A stretch of DNA of 7,560 nt from Chloroflexota bacterium (GTDB lineage: Bacteria; Chloroflexota; Dehalococcoidia; SM23-28-2; RBG-16-64-32): NCBI GenBank assembly GCA_022560365.1, contig JADFTG010000050.1:1-7560 (forward strand), read 5' to 3'. The notes under the pieces are model-generated. The model was not told where the DNA came from. It did no database searches and saw nothing but the letters and a program-made list of their open reading frames with translations. The first letter of the stretch is position 1, and each line of letters starts with the position of its first letter. Positions 1 to 6,498 of the stretch are shown here, piece after piece. The position numbers and the translations under genes are program-made.

Positions 1-2
1 GA

Positions 3-176
3 GAGAACGCCGAGCTGACCCTCAAACAGGTCGGCCTGCTCCTCGGGCACCGGCATCACGCGACCGTGATCCGCGGCGTGCGGAAGATCACGCGCGCCCT
101 GATCGCGGACCCACGCCTGAGCGCGCAGCTGACGGAGATCCGGGAGAGCGTTTCCCAGGGGGCTGATGCGTCATGA
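3..176 (+). CDS. DnaA domain IV-like helix-turn-helix protein, C-terminal end only (5' end outside window)
   Basis: The gene is cut by the left edge; its last 57 codons are visible in frame 3 and end at TGA 174-176. The visible stretch looks like the DNA-binding domain IV of DnaA (Bac_DnaA_C): a short helix (TLKQVGLLLG) followed by GHRHHATVIRGVRKI. This lines up with the DnaA signature usually written GRDHTTVLHACRKI, which reads the DnaA box. The signature is diverged: the usual Asp is His and the first of the two Thr is Ala. It could be dnaA itself, a phage or plasmid DnaA-like protein, or another protein carrying this domain, such as some REP-type transposases. True dnaA is usually followed by dnaN; here a secreted-protein gene follows, overlapping by four bases (ATGA). 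I therefore give no gene symbol. The domain call is fairly firm; the identity of the whole protein is open. Confidence 0.7.
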   Translation, partial: ENAELTLKQVGLLLGHRHHATVIRGVRKITRALIADPRLSAQLTEIRESVSQGADAS

Positions 177-1315
177 ATGCACTCCGCGTTTCGGCAGCGA
201 TCATCTGGCTGACGGCAGCCATGATGGTCGCTGCCTTCTCGCAGAGCGCCGTGGGCCTGTTCACAGACTCTGATGCGGTCGGGAGCAACACGTTTGCCAC
301 CGCTGACTGCTTTACCGGAGACACCGGCTTCCTGGACCCAACGGCGGAAGCGGCTGACAGCGGGGGCGACGGAAACGGTTTTGAGAGCTCGCCCACGAAC
401 GCCTTCGCCGATGACGCGGCGGTTGCTTCGAACATCGACGGCGCCGGCGATCGCCACCGCTACTACAACTACGGCGTGTCGGTGGGCGGCTGCACCAACA
501 TCGTTGGCATCGAGGTCCAGCTCGACTGGTACCTGGACTCTTTGACCGGGACAAATGACATGGACGCGGAGCTGTCCTGGGACGGCGGCACATCGTGGAC
601 GGCGGCGAAGACGGACACTGTAGCGAGCACGACTGAGCACACCACCGTGCTCGGCGGCGCGAGCGATACCTGGGGTCGCTCGTGGACGGCTTCTGAGCTG
701 AGCGATGCCAACTTCCGCGTGCGGCTGACGTCTAACAGCACGGATGGCACTCGTGACTTCTTCCTCGACTGGGCGCCGGTGAAAGTCTACGTGTCTTCCA
801 GCACTTGCACAAGTGGAGACACCGGCTTCCTGAACCCAGCGGCCCAAGGGGCCGACAGCGGGGGCGACGGCGACGGCTTTGAGAGCTCGCCCACGAACGC
901 CTTCGCCGATGACGCGGCGTTTGCTTCCAACATTAACGGCCGCGGCGACCGCCACCGCTACTACAACTACGGCATCTCGTTTGGCAGCAGCTGCAACGTC
1001 GTTGGCATCGAGGCCCGGCTGGACTGGTGGATGGACAGCCTTTCGCAGACGAACAGCATAGACGTAGAGCTGTCCTGGGACGGCGGCACATCGTGGACGG
1101 CGGCGAAGACGGACGCGACGGAGACGGACTCAGAGCACACGGTGGTCCTGGGTTCGAGCACGGATACCTGGGGCCACACCTGGACGGCCGCGGAGTTGAG
1201 CGACGCCAACTTCCGTGTGCGCATCACCATGATCTGCACTGGCTCAAATAACCCTTGCAACGCCCGGGACTACTTCCTAGACTGGTTGACGGTCAAGGTT
1301 CACTACGCGCCGTAG
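173..1315 (+). CDS. Secreted two-repeat protein with SipW-type signal sequence
   Basis: A 380-residue protein. The ATG at 173 overlaps the upstream stop (ATGA), with an AGGGGG ribosome-binding-like site at 157-162. Residues 5-28 are hydrophobic and are followed by AVGLFTDSDAVGSNTFATA. This has the form of SipW-dependent signal regions (A/G-x-F-T-D-x-E/D ... N-T-F-x-A), as in TasA-like matrix proteins, so export and cleavage near residue 28 is inferred. The mature part is two tandem repeats, about 46-207 and 212-378. Each carries GDTGFL, DSGGDG(N/D)GFESSPTNAFADD, GDRHRYYNYG, ELSWDGGTSWTAAKTD and ELSDANFRVR, and ends in a (F)FLDW...VKV strand. The beta-rich, Trp/Tyr-rich, Cys-poor composition suggests a beta-sandwich surface or extracellular module; I do not recognise a named family. 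Each repeat has two or more Cys. Long identical DNA blocks show that the duplication is recent or homogenised. The molecular role is unknown. Confidence 0.82.
   Translation: MNALRVSAAIIWLTAAMMVAAFSQSAVGLFTDSDAVGSNTFATADCFTGDTGFLDPTAEAADSGGDGNGFESSPTNAFADDAAVASNIDGAGDRHRYYNYGVSVGGCTNIVGIEVQLDWYLDSLTGTNDMDAELSWDGGTSWTAAKTDTVASTTEHTTVLGGASDTWGRSWTASELSDANFRVRLTSNSTDGTRDFFLDWAPVKVYVSSSTCTSGDTGFLNPAAQGADSGGDGDGFESSPTNAFADDAAFASNINGRGDRHRYYNYGISFGSSCNVVGIEARLDWWMDSLSQTNSIDVELSWDGGTSWTAAKTDATETDSEHTVVLGSSTDTWGHTWTAAELSDANFRVRITMICTGSNNPCNARDYFLDWLTVKVHYAP
317..1312 (+). repeat. Tandem in-frame duplication, 498-bp period, inside the secreted-protein gene
   Basis: The two halves of the gene align with a constant offset of 498 bases (166 codons). 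Bases 380-421 are identical to 878-919 (42 nt) and 569-616 are identical to 1067-1114 (48 nt), including synonymous positions. The stretches between differ more. This pattern fits a recent duplication, or gene conversion between the two units. Confidence 0.9.
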
Positions 1316-1326
1316 GCGTCATCACT

Positions 1327-1341
1327 GCGGTCACAGACCGC
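1327..1341 (+). terminator. Possible stem-loop after the secreted-protein gene
   Basis: GCGGTC-ACA-GACCGC forms a perfect 6-bp stem with a 3-base loop, 11 bases after the stop codon of the secreted protein. No T-run follows, so it is not a classical intrinsic terminator. It may protect the mRNA 3' end or be chance in GC-rich DNA. Confidence 0.35.
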
Positions 1342-1442
1342 TCCGTAGCAGCATCACCACGTAGATCGGTCGCGGCCGTCGTCGAGTGCTATGTGACGTG
1401 GACTACAGCCGGGTGAGTGTCATCTGGGATAACCTCGGACTG

Positions 1443-1450
1443 AAGGAGGA
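1443..1450 (+). promoter_or_regulatory. Strong ribosome binding site deciding the SRPBCC start
   Basis: AAGGAGGA lies 4 bases before the ATG at 1455. This favours 1455 over the upstream in-frame candidate at 1386, which has no such site. Confidence 0.8.
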
Positions 1451-1454
1451 TGAC

Positions 1455-1943
1455 ATGGGATCTTTTACCACGAAGGTACGAATTGAGGCGCCGAAGGACA
1501 GGGTGTGGGAGGTGCTGTCGGACCTGGGCTCCATCTACAAGTGGAACCCGAGCATCGCCAACTCGTTTACGACTTCGGACGCAGCGACGGGCGAAAACGC
1601 GATGCGGCAGTGCGACCTGCCAGACGGGGGCTTCCTGCGAGAGCGCGCCTTCAACTGGAGCGAGGGCGAGGGCTTCACGATCGAGGTCTATGAGACGTCG
1701 CTGCCGCTGAAGGAGAGCTTCATCGACTTTCGGGCGACGGCGGAGGGTGAGGCGACTGTCGTCAACCTGAAGATGGACTACAAGCTGAAGTTTGGGCCGG
1801 TGGGGGCGCTGATGGACGCCGTTTTCGCCGGCCGCCAGGCCCGCAACGGCATGGCGGAGCTACTTGCCGGGCTCAAAGACTACGTGGAGACGGGCAAGCA
1901 AGCGAACCCGTCGCGGGCTGAAGAGCCAGCCGCCGCGGCCTGA
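1455..1943 (+). CDS. SRPBCC (START/polyketide cyclase-like) family protein
   Basis: A 162-residue soluble protein. The N-terminus has the typical SRPBCC pattern: an extended strand (residues 5-12, TKVRIEAP), then a helix with D-R-V-W-E-V-L-S-D-L (15-24) and Y-K-W-N-P (28-32). It continues with antiparallel strands (about 48-112) and a long C-terminal helix (about 116-147, ALMDAVFAGRQARNGMAELLAGL) that would line the ligand cavity. Length suits the Polyketide_cyc2/START-like group, which bind or convert hydrophobic ligands. No catalytic residues can be assigned and the ligand is unknown. The last 15 residues are an Ala/Glu-rich tail. The ATG at 1455 is chosen for the AAGGAGGA site. The gene is separated from the upstream gene by about 140 bases and appears to be transcribed alone; the next genes run convergently. 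Confidence 0.85.
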   Translation: MGSFTTKVRIEAPKDRVWEVLSDLGSIYKWNPSIANSFTTSDAATGENAMRQCDLPDGGFLRERAFNWSEGEGFTIEVYETSLPLKESFIDFRATAEGEATVVNLKMDYKLKFGPVGALMDAVFAGRQARNGMAELLAGLKDYVETGKQANPSRAEEPAAAA

Positions 1944-1995
1944 GCAATGGCGGACGGGCGCGGGTTAGCAACGCTGCTGCCCGGATATTTCTCCG

Positions 1996-2128
1996 TCACT
2001 CGCTCTGCTGCCAGCTCACCTCGTACAGGCGCACGGGGTCTTCGAAGCCACGCAGCGCTACGTCGCCTCGATCGGAGAACAAGTAGCCTTTTTCCGGCAA
2101 CGATGCCACGCACGGTGTGCGGCGCCGA
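1996..2128 (-). pseudogene. Remnant of a class III adenylate/guanylate cyclase C-terminus, frameshifted
   Basis: On the minus strand, bases from about 2128 down to the A-run read SAPHTVRGIVAGK. After a one-base frame change they continue as GYLFSDRGDVALRGFEDPVRLYEVSWQQSE and stop at TGA (1998-1996). This is the typical tail of bacterial class III cyclases, where a V-x-x-L-V-A-G segment leads to a D-R-G-x-V-x-L-K/R-G-F-x-x-P-V-R-L-Y-E-V ending. The break falls in a run of five A (plus-strand T 2089-2093); four would restore one frame. No catalytic cyclase core is visible upstream, because msrAB ends at 2167. It is therefore a truncated, frameshifted gene end, probably left by a deletion or rearrangement. 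A sequencing error in the A-run could explain the frameshift, but not the missing body of the gene. Confidence 0.75.
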
Positions 2129-2166
2129 GCAGCAGTAAGACAAAGGAGCCGACCGTGACCGGATGT

Positions 2167-3228
2167 CTAACGTTCGTCCATGTCCAGTGAGAGGCTGTTG
2201 AGGCACCAGCGTTGGCCGCCGCGATCCTGGGGGCCGTCGTCGAAGACGTGGCCGAGGTGGGAGTCGCAACGTGCGCAGCGAACCTCGGTACGGACCGCAC
2301 CGAGCGAGCGATCCTCGATCAGCGTGACGGCGTCCGGAGACACGGCGTCGGTGAAGCTGGGCCAGCCGCAGCCCGAGTGGTACTTCGTGTCGCTGTCGAA
2401 CAGGGGAGCGTGACAGGCGGCACAGCGATAGGTGCCGTCGTCCTCGGTGTCGACGTACTCGCCGGTGAAGGGGCGCTCGGTGCCGGCCTGGCGGAGGACG
2501 TCGTACTGCTCCGGGGTGAGGCGGCGGCGCCACGCTTCGTCGTTCTCAGCCAGCGGCAGCAATTCATCGTCCTGGGCGGTGTCCTCGCGGGCTCCGGCTG
2601 CGGCGTCTGACGGTTCTGGAATCGAGCAGGAGACGCCGGTGCCCTCAAGGCCGCAGTAACCGCTGGGCACCTTGTGGAGGTACTGCTGGTGAGAGCTTTC
2701 AGCATAGTAGAACGGTCCGGCAGGTTCGATCTCGGTGGTGATCGGGTCGTAGCCGGCATCCTGGATCGCGTCGTTGTAGGCGTCGCGGACCATCTCGGCG
2801 ATGCGTCGCTGGCCGTCGCTCGCGTAGTAGATGGCGGAGCGGTACTGAGTGCCGACGTCGTTGCCCTGGCGCATGCCCTGCGTCGGGTTGTGCTCCTCGA
2901 AGAAGGTCTTGAGGAGGTCCTCGTAGGTGACCTGTGCTGGGTCGAAGGCGACGAGGACGGCCTCGGCGTGGCCGGTGCGGCCGGAGCAGACCTCATCGTA
3001 GGTGGGGTTCCTGGTGAAGCCGCCCGCGTAGCCGACGGCCGTGGTGTGGACGCCGGGCGTTTGCCAGTAGAAGCGCTCGGCGCCCCAGAAGCAGCCGAGG
3101 GCGAAGACGGCGGTCTCGATGCCTTCGGGGAACGGGGGCTGGAGGGCGGCATCGAGGACCTCGTGTCGCTCGGGGATGGGGAAGGCCGGCTGGTCGCGGC
3201 CGGGCAGAGCGTCTTCGAGTTCGATCAT
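2167..3228 (-). CDS. msrAB: Bifunctional peptide methionine sulfoxide reductase MsrA-MsrB
   Basis: A 353-residue fusion that reduces both epimers of methionine sulfoxide in proteins, using thioredoxin-type reductant. The MsrA domain is about residues 38-202. It has GCFWGAE with catalytic Cys46, then [20 protein letters not shown] and [19 protein letters not shown] supplies C-terminal Cys192 and Cys201, placed like the recycling Cys pair of E. coli MsrA. The MsrB domain is about 232-350. It has two zinc-type CxxC pairs (Cys269/272 and Cys318/321), [20 protein letters not shown] and the catalytic Cys342 in RWCLNS. A charged, Ala-rich linker joins them. No signal peptide is seen, so the protein is cytoplasmic. 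The ATG at 3228 is chosen because AGGAGA lies about 6 bases upstream; an in-frame ATG at 3255 has a poorer site. The cyclase remnant lies just downstream. Confidence 0.95.
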   Translation of the reverse strand: MIELEDALPGRDQPAFPIPERHEVLDAALQPPFPEGIETAVFALGCFWGAERFYWQTPGVHTTAVGYAGGFTRNPTYDEVCSGRTGHAEAVLVAFDPAQVTYEDLLKTFFEEHNPTQGMRQGNDVGTQYRSAIYYASDGQRRIAEMVRDAYNDAIQDAGYDPITTEIEPAGPFYYAESSHQQYLHKVPSGYCGLEGTGVSCSIPEPSDAAAGAREDTAQDDELLPLAENDEAWRRRLTPEQYDVLRQAGTERPFTGEYVDTEDDGTYRCAACHAPLFDSDTKYHSGCGWPSFTDAVSPDAVTLIEDRSLGAVRTEVRCARCDSHLGHVFDDGPQDRGGQRWCLNSLSLDMDER

Positions 3229-3327
3229 CGTCTTCTCCTGGCGTCTGAAGAGCATGAATTGGGGTTCCTCTACAGACAAGGATAACGGTTGACGCGCGGG
3301 CGTGGGGAGAGACTGGGTTGATAGGAG

Positions 3328-3405
3328 ATCTGAGCGGGAGACCCAGACGGGCAAGCGGGGATCCCCTTACGGGCCCGTCCGGGAACCCGCTTTGCTCTGG
3401 CTGGA
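3328..3405 (+). repeat. Dispersed structured intergenic element, copy A
   Basis: This copy lies between the sigma-factor gene and msrAB. It shares an identical 32-base core (3332-3363) with copy B (4775-4806), and further similarity down to CTGGCTGGA (3397-3405). Possible helices are AGCGGG 3333-3338 with CCCGCT 3386-3391, ACGGGC 3347-3352 with GCCCGT 3373-3378, and CCAGA 3343-3347 with TCTGG 3396-3400. The first and last cross one another, as in a pseudoknot. The plus orientation is assigned only from alignment to copy B; the transcribed strand is unknown. On the minus strand it would lie in the 5' region of msrAB. Confidence 0.75.
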
Positions 3406-3471
3406 AAGATTAGGTTTCCGAATTCGGGCTTGCCCAGATACGGATCCCGTGATTTCGGCTCGGCTTAACCC

Positions 3472-3490
3472 CTTGCTTCCGGGAAGCAGG
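3472..3490. other. Stem-loop in the sigma factor-msrAB intergenic region
   Basis: TTGCTTC-CGG-GAAGCAG (with a G-T pair) forms a compact hairpin, followed at once by AGGAT-AC-ATCCT. The gap between the sigma-factor stop (3570) and the msrAB start (3228) otherwise holds only repeat copy A. It could mark the 3' end of the sigma-factor mRNA on the minus strand, but no T-run follows it there. I see no coding sequence in this gap. Confidence 0.35.
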
Positions 3491-3569
3491 ATACATCCTG
3501 TGGAGGGCGGTGTTAGCCTCGCTGCGCCTCCCTACACCCGCCACTCGCGCACGGATTCACTCACACCTT

Positions 3570-4691
3570 TCAACTCGCGCTGACCCGCCAGCGAGAGACC
3601 ACCTCGGCGACGATCTCCGCCGCGCCCGCCGCGCCCTCCGAGTAGTACTTGTCCTGAGGGAGCGGCTCGTGCGAGGGCGAGGCCAGGTGTTCGTCGGACG
3701 CCGCGCACACGCCTTCCACCACTCGCATTGGGGCTCCCATTGAGAGAGCGAGCGAGATCGCGTCGCTTGGGCGACAGTCGACGTCGCGTCTTCCATCGCG
3801 TCCTTCAACGTCTGCGACCGCATAGAATGTGCCGTCCACTAGCTTACTAATCCTCACTTCGCGAAGGCGGGCACCCGCAGCCTGCAGGATGTCCGCCATG
3901 AACCCGAAGGTCAAGGGCCGAGGCGCCCTGACACCCTCCATCTGCAGGGCGATGGCCGTGCCTTCGTACTCACCGATCCAGATAGGCAGGCGACGCCTAG
4001 CTGCTACCTCCTCCAGGACGACCATGTGGTACGTTGGGGCGTCCTGCTCAGGCACCGCTCTCCGCACGTCAGCGACCCGCACCTCAACAGCGTCTTGATC
4101 CCTAGTAGCCGGCATGACAGCCTCCTTCCATAAGTCGGCGAGACGACGCCGGAGCGTCACTCGCGCCTTGTGAAGCCTGGTTTTCACAGCACCCGTCCCG
4201 ATTCCCAGCTTCTGTGCTGTTTCGGCGATAGTCAGTCCCTCGAGATAGAAGCGGACGACCGCTTCACGCTGGCCCGAAGGAAGCGCGGCCACGGCTGCCC
4301 TCACGCCAAGAGCCGTATCACTCGCCTCAGCCGCGATTTGTGGATCCGCAGCATCCTGTTCTAACCCGTCTAGATGGCCGCCCTGGATCGCGCGCCACGA
4401 CCAGTCGCCGCGAGAACGCGTTCGCATCATCCCTCGACACACGTTGAGCCCAATCCCGGTCAGCCAAGCAGAGAACCGATCAGGATCTCGCAGGTGATCT
4501 ACACCAAGCATCGCCCGGAGGATCGCTTCCTGCACCGCGTCCTCCGCAAGCGCCGCATCTCTAAGCAGCCCGACACAGTTCGCGTAAAGCGCCGACCGGT
4601 GGCGCCCCACGAGCTCGCCGTACGCCGCCGTATCGCCCCTTCGCGCCCTCGCTACGAGATCAATGTCCGCTGACGTAGTATCAACACTCAT
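3570..4691 (-). CDS. ECF-type sigma-70 factor fused to a bifunctional nuclease (DUF151/BFN) domain
   Basis: A 373-residue protein in two parts. Residues about 10-92 match sigma-70 region 2 (DLVARARRGDTAAYGELVGRH, AEDAVQEAILRA, FSAWLTGIGLNVCR). Residues about 128-186 match region 4 (ALPSGQREAVVRFYLEGLTIAETAQKLG split around the -35-binding HTH, then GTGAVKTRLHKAR). Residues about 200-330 match DUF151 (LPIWIGEYEGTAIALQ, RPLTFGFMADIL, LVDGTFYAV, DCRPSDAISLALSMGAPM). Solo proteins of that family have been described as bifunctional nucleases. A tail of about 40 residues follows. The sigma part should direct RNA polymerase to specific promoters; what the DUF151 part does here is unknown (nuclease, sensor or sigma inhibitor). 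No anti-sigma gene is adjacent, so the fused domain may take that role; this is inference. The ATG at 4691 is the first good start; its ribosome binding site is weak. Confidence 0.92.
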   Translation of the reverse strand: MSVDTTSADIDLVARARRGDTAAYGELVGRHRSALYANCVGLLRDAALAEDAVQEAILRAMLGVDHLRDPDRFSAWLTGIGLNVCRGMMRTRSRGDWSWRAIQGGHLDGLEQDAADPQIAAEASDTALGVRAAVAALPSGQREAVVRFYLEGLTIAETAQKLGIGTGAVKTRLHKARVTLRRRLADLWKEAVMPATRDQDAVEVRVADVRRAVPEQDAPTYHMVVLEEVAARRRLPIWIGEYEGTAIALQMEGVRAPRPLTFGFMADILQAAGARLREVRISKLVDGTFYAVADVEGRDGRRDVDCRPSDAISLALSMGAPMRVVEGVCAASDEHLASPSHEPLPQDKYYSEGAAGAAEIVAEVVSRWRVSAS

Positions 4692-4705
4692 GGAAGCATT
4701 CCCAC

Positions 4706-4738
4706 ATAATAGTCGCAGAACGGCCGCGGAAGGTTACC
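4706..4738 (-). promoter_or_regulatory. Possible promoter of the sigma-DUF151 gene
   Basis: On the minus strand, GGTAACC (4738-4732) precedes a TATTAT box (4711-4706), which lies 14 bases before the ATG at 4691. TATTAT resembles a -10 element, but no TTGACA-like box sits at the right distance. GGTAAC is only loosely like the GGAAC -35 of ECF promoters, so autoregulation is a guess. If this is the promoter, the 5' leader is very short. Confidence 0.25.
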
Positions 4739-4769
4739 CGCTAGACGCAGAAAGGGGTCTCGAAATCGT

Positions 4770-4846
4770 ATCTGGAGCGGGAGACCCAGACGGGCAAGCG
4801 GGGATCGCCCCGCGGGCCGCCCGAGAACCCGCGACGTCTGGCTGGA
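4770..4846 (+). repeat. Dispersed structured intergenic element, copy B
   Basis: Copy B lies in the divergent gap between the sigma-factor gene and the iminopeptidase gene, within the likely 5' leader of the latter. Helices that can be drawn: GCGGG 4777-4781 with CCCGC 4828-4832; CCAGACG 4786-4792 with CGTCTGG 4835-4841; CGGGC 4791-4795 with GCCCG 4819-4823; and GCGGGG 4798-4803 with CCCCGC 4808-4813 around an ATCG loop. The first two cross, giving a possible pseudoknot. The middle differs in sequence from copy A but keeps pairing, as expected of a structured RNA or a folded DNA element. Confidence 0.75.
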
Positions 4847-4914
4847 ATAGGAGATATCGCTATGGCGAAGTGCATCTACGCCAGGGGCCTGCAGATATCA
4901 CGATGGGGGAGGCA

Positions 4915-4920
4915 AGAAGG
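4915..4920 (+). promoter_or_regulatory. Ribosome binding site deciding the iminopeptidase start
   Basis: AGAAGG lies 9 bases before the ATG at 4930. Together with homology beginning exactly at MRGLYPEIEP, it favours this start over in-frame ATGs further upstream, which would translate repeat copy B. Confidence 0.65.
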
Positions 4921-4929
4921 GCAAGCGTG

Positions 4930-5907
4930 ATGAGGGGTTTGTATCCAGAGATCGAGCCGTACGAGCACGGGATGTTGGACGCCGGCGACGGCAATCTCGT
5001 GTACTGGGAGACGTGCGGCAATCCGCGTGGCAAGCCGGCTGTGGTCTTGCACGGCGGCCCCGGTTCGGGATGCTCGGAGTGGCACCGCAGGCTGTTCGAT
5101 CCGACCGTCTATCGAGTGGTGCTGCTGGATCAGCGGGGATGTGGCCGGAGCAGTCCACACGCCAGCGCGCCGGATACTGACCTGGCGAGCAACAACACTG
5201 CGAGCCTGGTCGAGGACATCGAATCGCTGCGCCAACACCTGCGCGTCGACCGGTGGTTGGTGTTCGGTGGGTCCTGGGGCAGCACGTTGGCGCTGGCCTA
5301 CGCCGAAACGCACCCGGGCCGAGTGACGGAGATGATCTTGTTTGGCGTCACGACCGGGCGTCGCGAGGAGTTCGACTGGTTATTCCGTGGCGGCCTGGCG
5401 GTTCTGTTCCCCGCGCAGTGGGAGGATCTTCGCGCTGCCCTGCCGGCCGCCGAACGAGACGGCGACATCGTTGAGGCGTACCACCGGCTGCTGAACGATC
5501 CCGACGCCACGGTCCGCCAGCGAGCCGCCGAGGCCTGGTGCATGTGGGAGTCGGCGACACCGGCGTGGCCGCCGACGGCTGGACTTGCCGAGAGATTCAC
5601 GAAACCCGATTTTGCGATGGCGTTTGCGCGCATTGTGACCCACTACGTGCGGCACAATGCGTGGCTGGAGGACGGGCGCTTGCTCCGCGATGCCGATTCG
5701 CTGGCTGCCATCCCCGGAATCCTGGTGAACGGCCGCTTCGACTTTCAAGCACCGATCGCCAACGCATGGGAGCTTAAGCGTGCGTGGCCACGCGCCGAGC
5801 TTGTGATCGTCGAGGACGCGGGCCACGCCGCGAGTGACGCGGCGATCACGCGGGAGCTGGTCCGAGCCACCGAAGAATTTTCCGTCCGGCGCTTACCAGG
5901 TGACTAG
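4930..5907 (+). CDS. pip: Prolyl iminopeptidase (alpha/beta hydrolase, peptidase S33)
   Basis: A 325-residue cytoplasmic enzyme expected to release N-terminal proline from peptides. The N-terminus (MRGLYPEIEPYEHGMLDAGDG) is the family's typical opening. Other family marks are HGGPGSGC (41-48, oxyanion region), LLDQRGCGRSSPH (65-77), and GGSWGSTLALAYA (113-125) with nucleophile Ser115. A cap domain follows (about 145-245, with the AWCMWE segment at 202-207). Catalytic Asp271 lies in NGRFDFQAP and catalytic His299 in EDAGHAAS. Length agrees with the family (about 310-325). Asp271 is followed by Phe-Gln, whereas many relatives have other residues there, so substrate range may differ; a broader aminopeptidase or other S33 activity is possible. 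No partner gene is adjacent on the same strand within 100 bases. Confidence 0.92.
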   Translation: MRGLYPEIEPYEHGMLDAGDGNLVYWETCGNPRGKPAVVLHGGPGSGCSEWHRRLFDPTVYRVVLLDQRGCGRSSPHASAPDTDLASNNTASLVEDIESLRQHLRVDRWLVFGGSWGSTLALAYAETHPGRVTEMILFGVTTGRREEFDWLFRGGLAVLFPAQWEDLRAALPAAERDGDIVEAYHRLLNDPDATVRQRAAEAWCMWESATPAWPPTAGLAERFTKPDFAMAFARIVTHYVRHNAWLEDGRLLRDADSLAAIPGILVNGRFDFQAPIANAWELKRAWPRAELVIVEDAGHAASDAAITRELVRATEEFSVRRLPGD

Positions 5908-6027
5908 AACCTCCGAGCCGATCGCGGGGCAGTTTACCTGCTGCGCTACGCTCCAGATAGCGAGATAGTTAGAAGGCCGCCGCTCTACGATGCGCCCCGA
6001 CATGTGGTAAAGTCGCTCACGCACGAA

Positions 6028-6035
6028 AAGGAGGT
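6028..6035 (+). promoter_or_regulatory. Near-perfect Shine-Dalgarno of the GYD-domain gene
   Basis: AAGGAGGT, essentially a full anti-SD complement, ends 5 bases before the ATG at 6041. This implies strong translation of a small protein. No convincing -35/-10 pair was found in the 130 bases after the iminopeptidase gene, though TGTGGTAAAGT (6003-6013) could hold a -10. Confidence 0.8.
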
Positions 6036-6040
6036 CTGCA

Positions 6041-6364
6041 ATGCCCCACTACATGTTTCAAGCGACCTACACCGCGGAGGCCTGGGAAGGACTCGTCAGG
6101 CGGCCACAGGACCGAGCCAGAGCCATCCGTCTGATCGTGAAGAACTTGAAGGGACGGGTGATCAGCTTCTACAACAGCTTCGGCGACTACGATGTTGTTA
6201 TCATCGCCGAGATGCCGAACAACGAAGCGGCAGCTGGCCTCTCAATGGCAGCGGCCGCCGGTGGCGCCGTCAAGGCCGTCAAGACAACGCCTCTGATGAC
6301 GGTGAAGGAGGGCCTGGACGCCATGCGCAAGGCAGACAAGGCGTCCTACCAGCGACCGAAGTAG
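6041..6364 (+). CDS. GYD-domain protein
   Basis: A 107-residue protein of the GYD family (PF08734). The defining motif is at residues 48-51 in SFGDYDVVIIAEMPNNEAAAGL. It is preceded by the usual first strand (MPHYMFQATYT) and a helix (ARAIRLIVKNLKGRVISFY), and followed by a second helix and a TTPLMTVKEGLDAM segment. This looks like a ferredoxin-like alpha/beta fold, as in small dimeric alpha/beta barrel proteins. Length is normal (about 95-110). No catalytic residues are known for the family and its function is undefined. The start is fixed by the AAGGAGGT site. It stands alone on its strand; the next gene faces it. Confidence 0.9.
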   Translation: MPHYMFQATYTAEAWEGLVRRPQDRARAIRLIVKNLKGRVISFYNSFGDYDVVIIAEMPNNEAAAGLSMAAAAGGAVKAVKTTPLMTVKEGLDAMRKADKASYQRPK

Positions 6365-6498
6365 CCCTTCACCAACGACCTTTCTCCGCTCTGATAGCGA
6401 CGTTTGCCCAGCGATGGCCACGACGTGAGGAGAGGCGGAATGGCAGAAAGAGGCGTGGAAGCGACGCCGCACGGCTTTGCTCGGTTCGGGCCAATCGG

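Noticed and set aside
56..955. Long minus-strand open frame opposite the secreted-protein gene
   Set aside because: It mirrors the repeat structure of the plus-strand gene, is Arg/Val/Ala-rich with no domain, and the plus-strand frame has a signal sequence and repeated motifs. It is an antisense shadow in GC-rich DNA.
2212..3285. Plus-strand open frames opposite msrAB
   Set aside because: The minus-strand frame carries every MsrA and MsrB catalytic motif; the plus frames have no recognisable pattern.
4663..4929. N-terminal extension of the iminopeptidase frame upstream of 4930
   Set aside because: It would translate repeat copy B and overlap the start of the sigma-factor gene. Family homology begins at MRGLYPEIEP and a ribosome binding site sits just before 4930.
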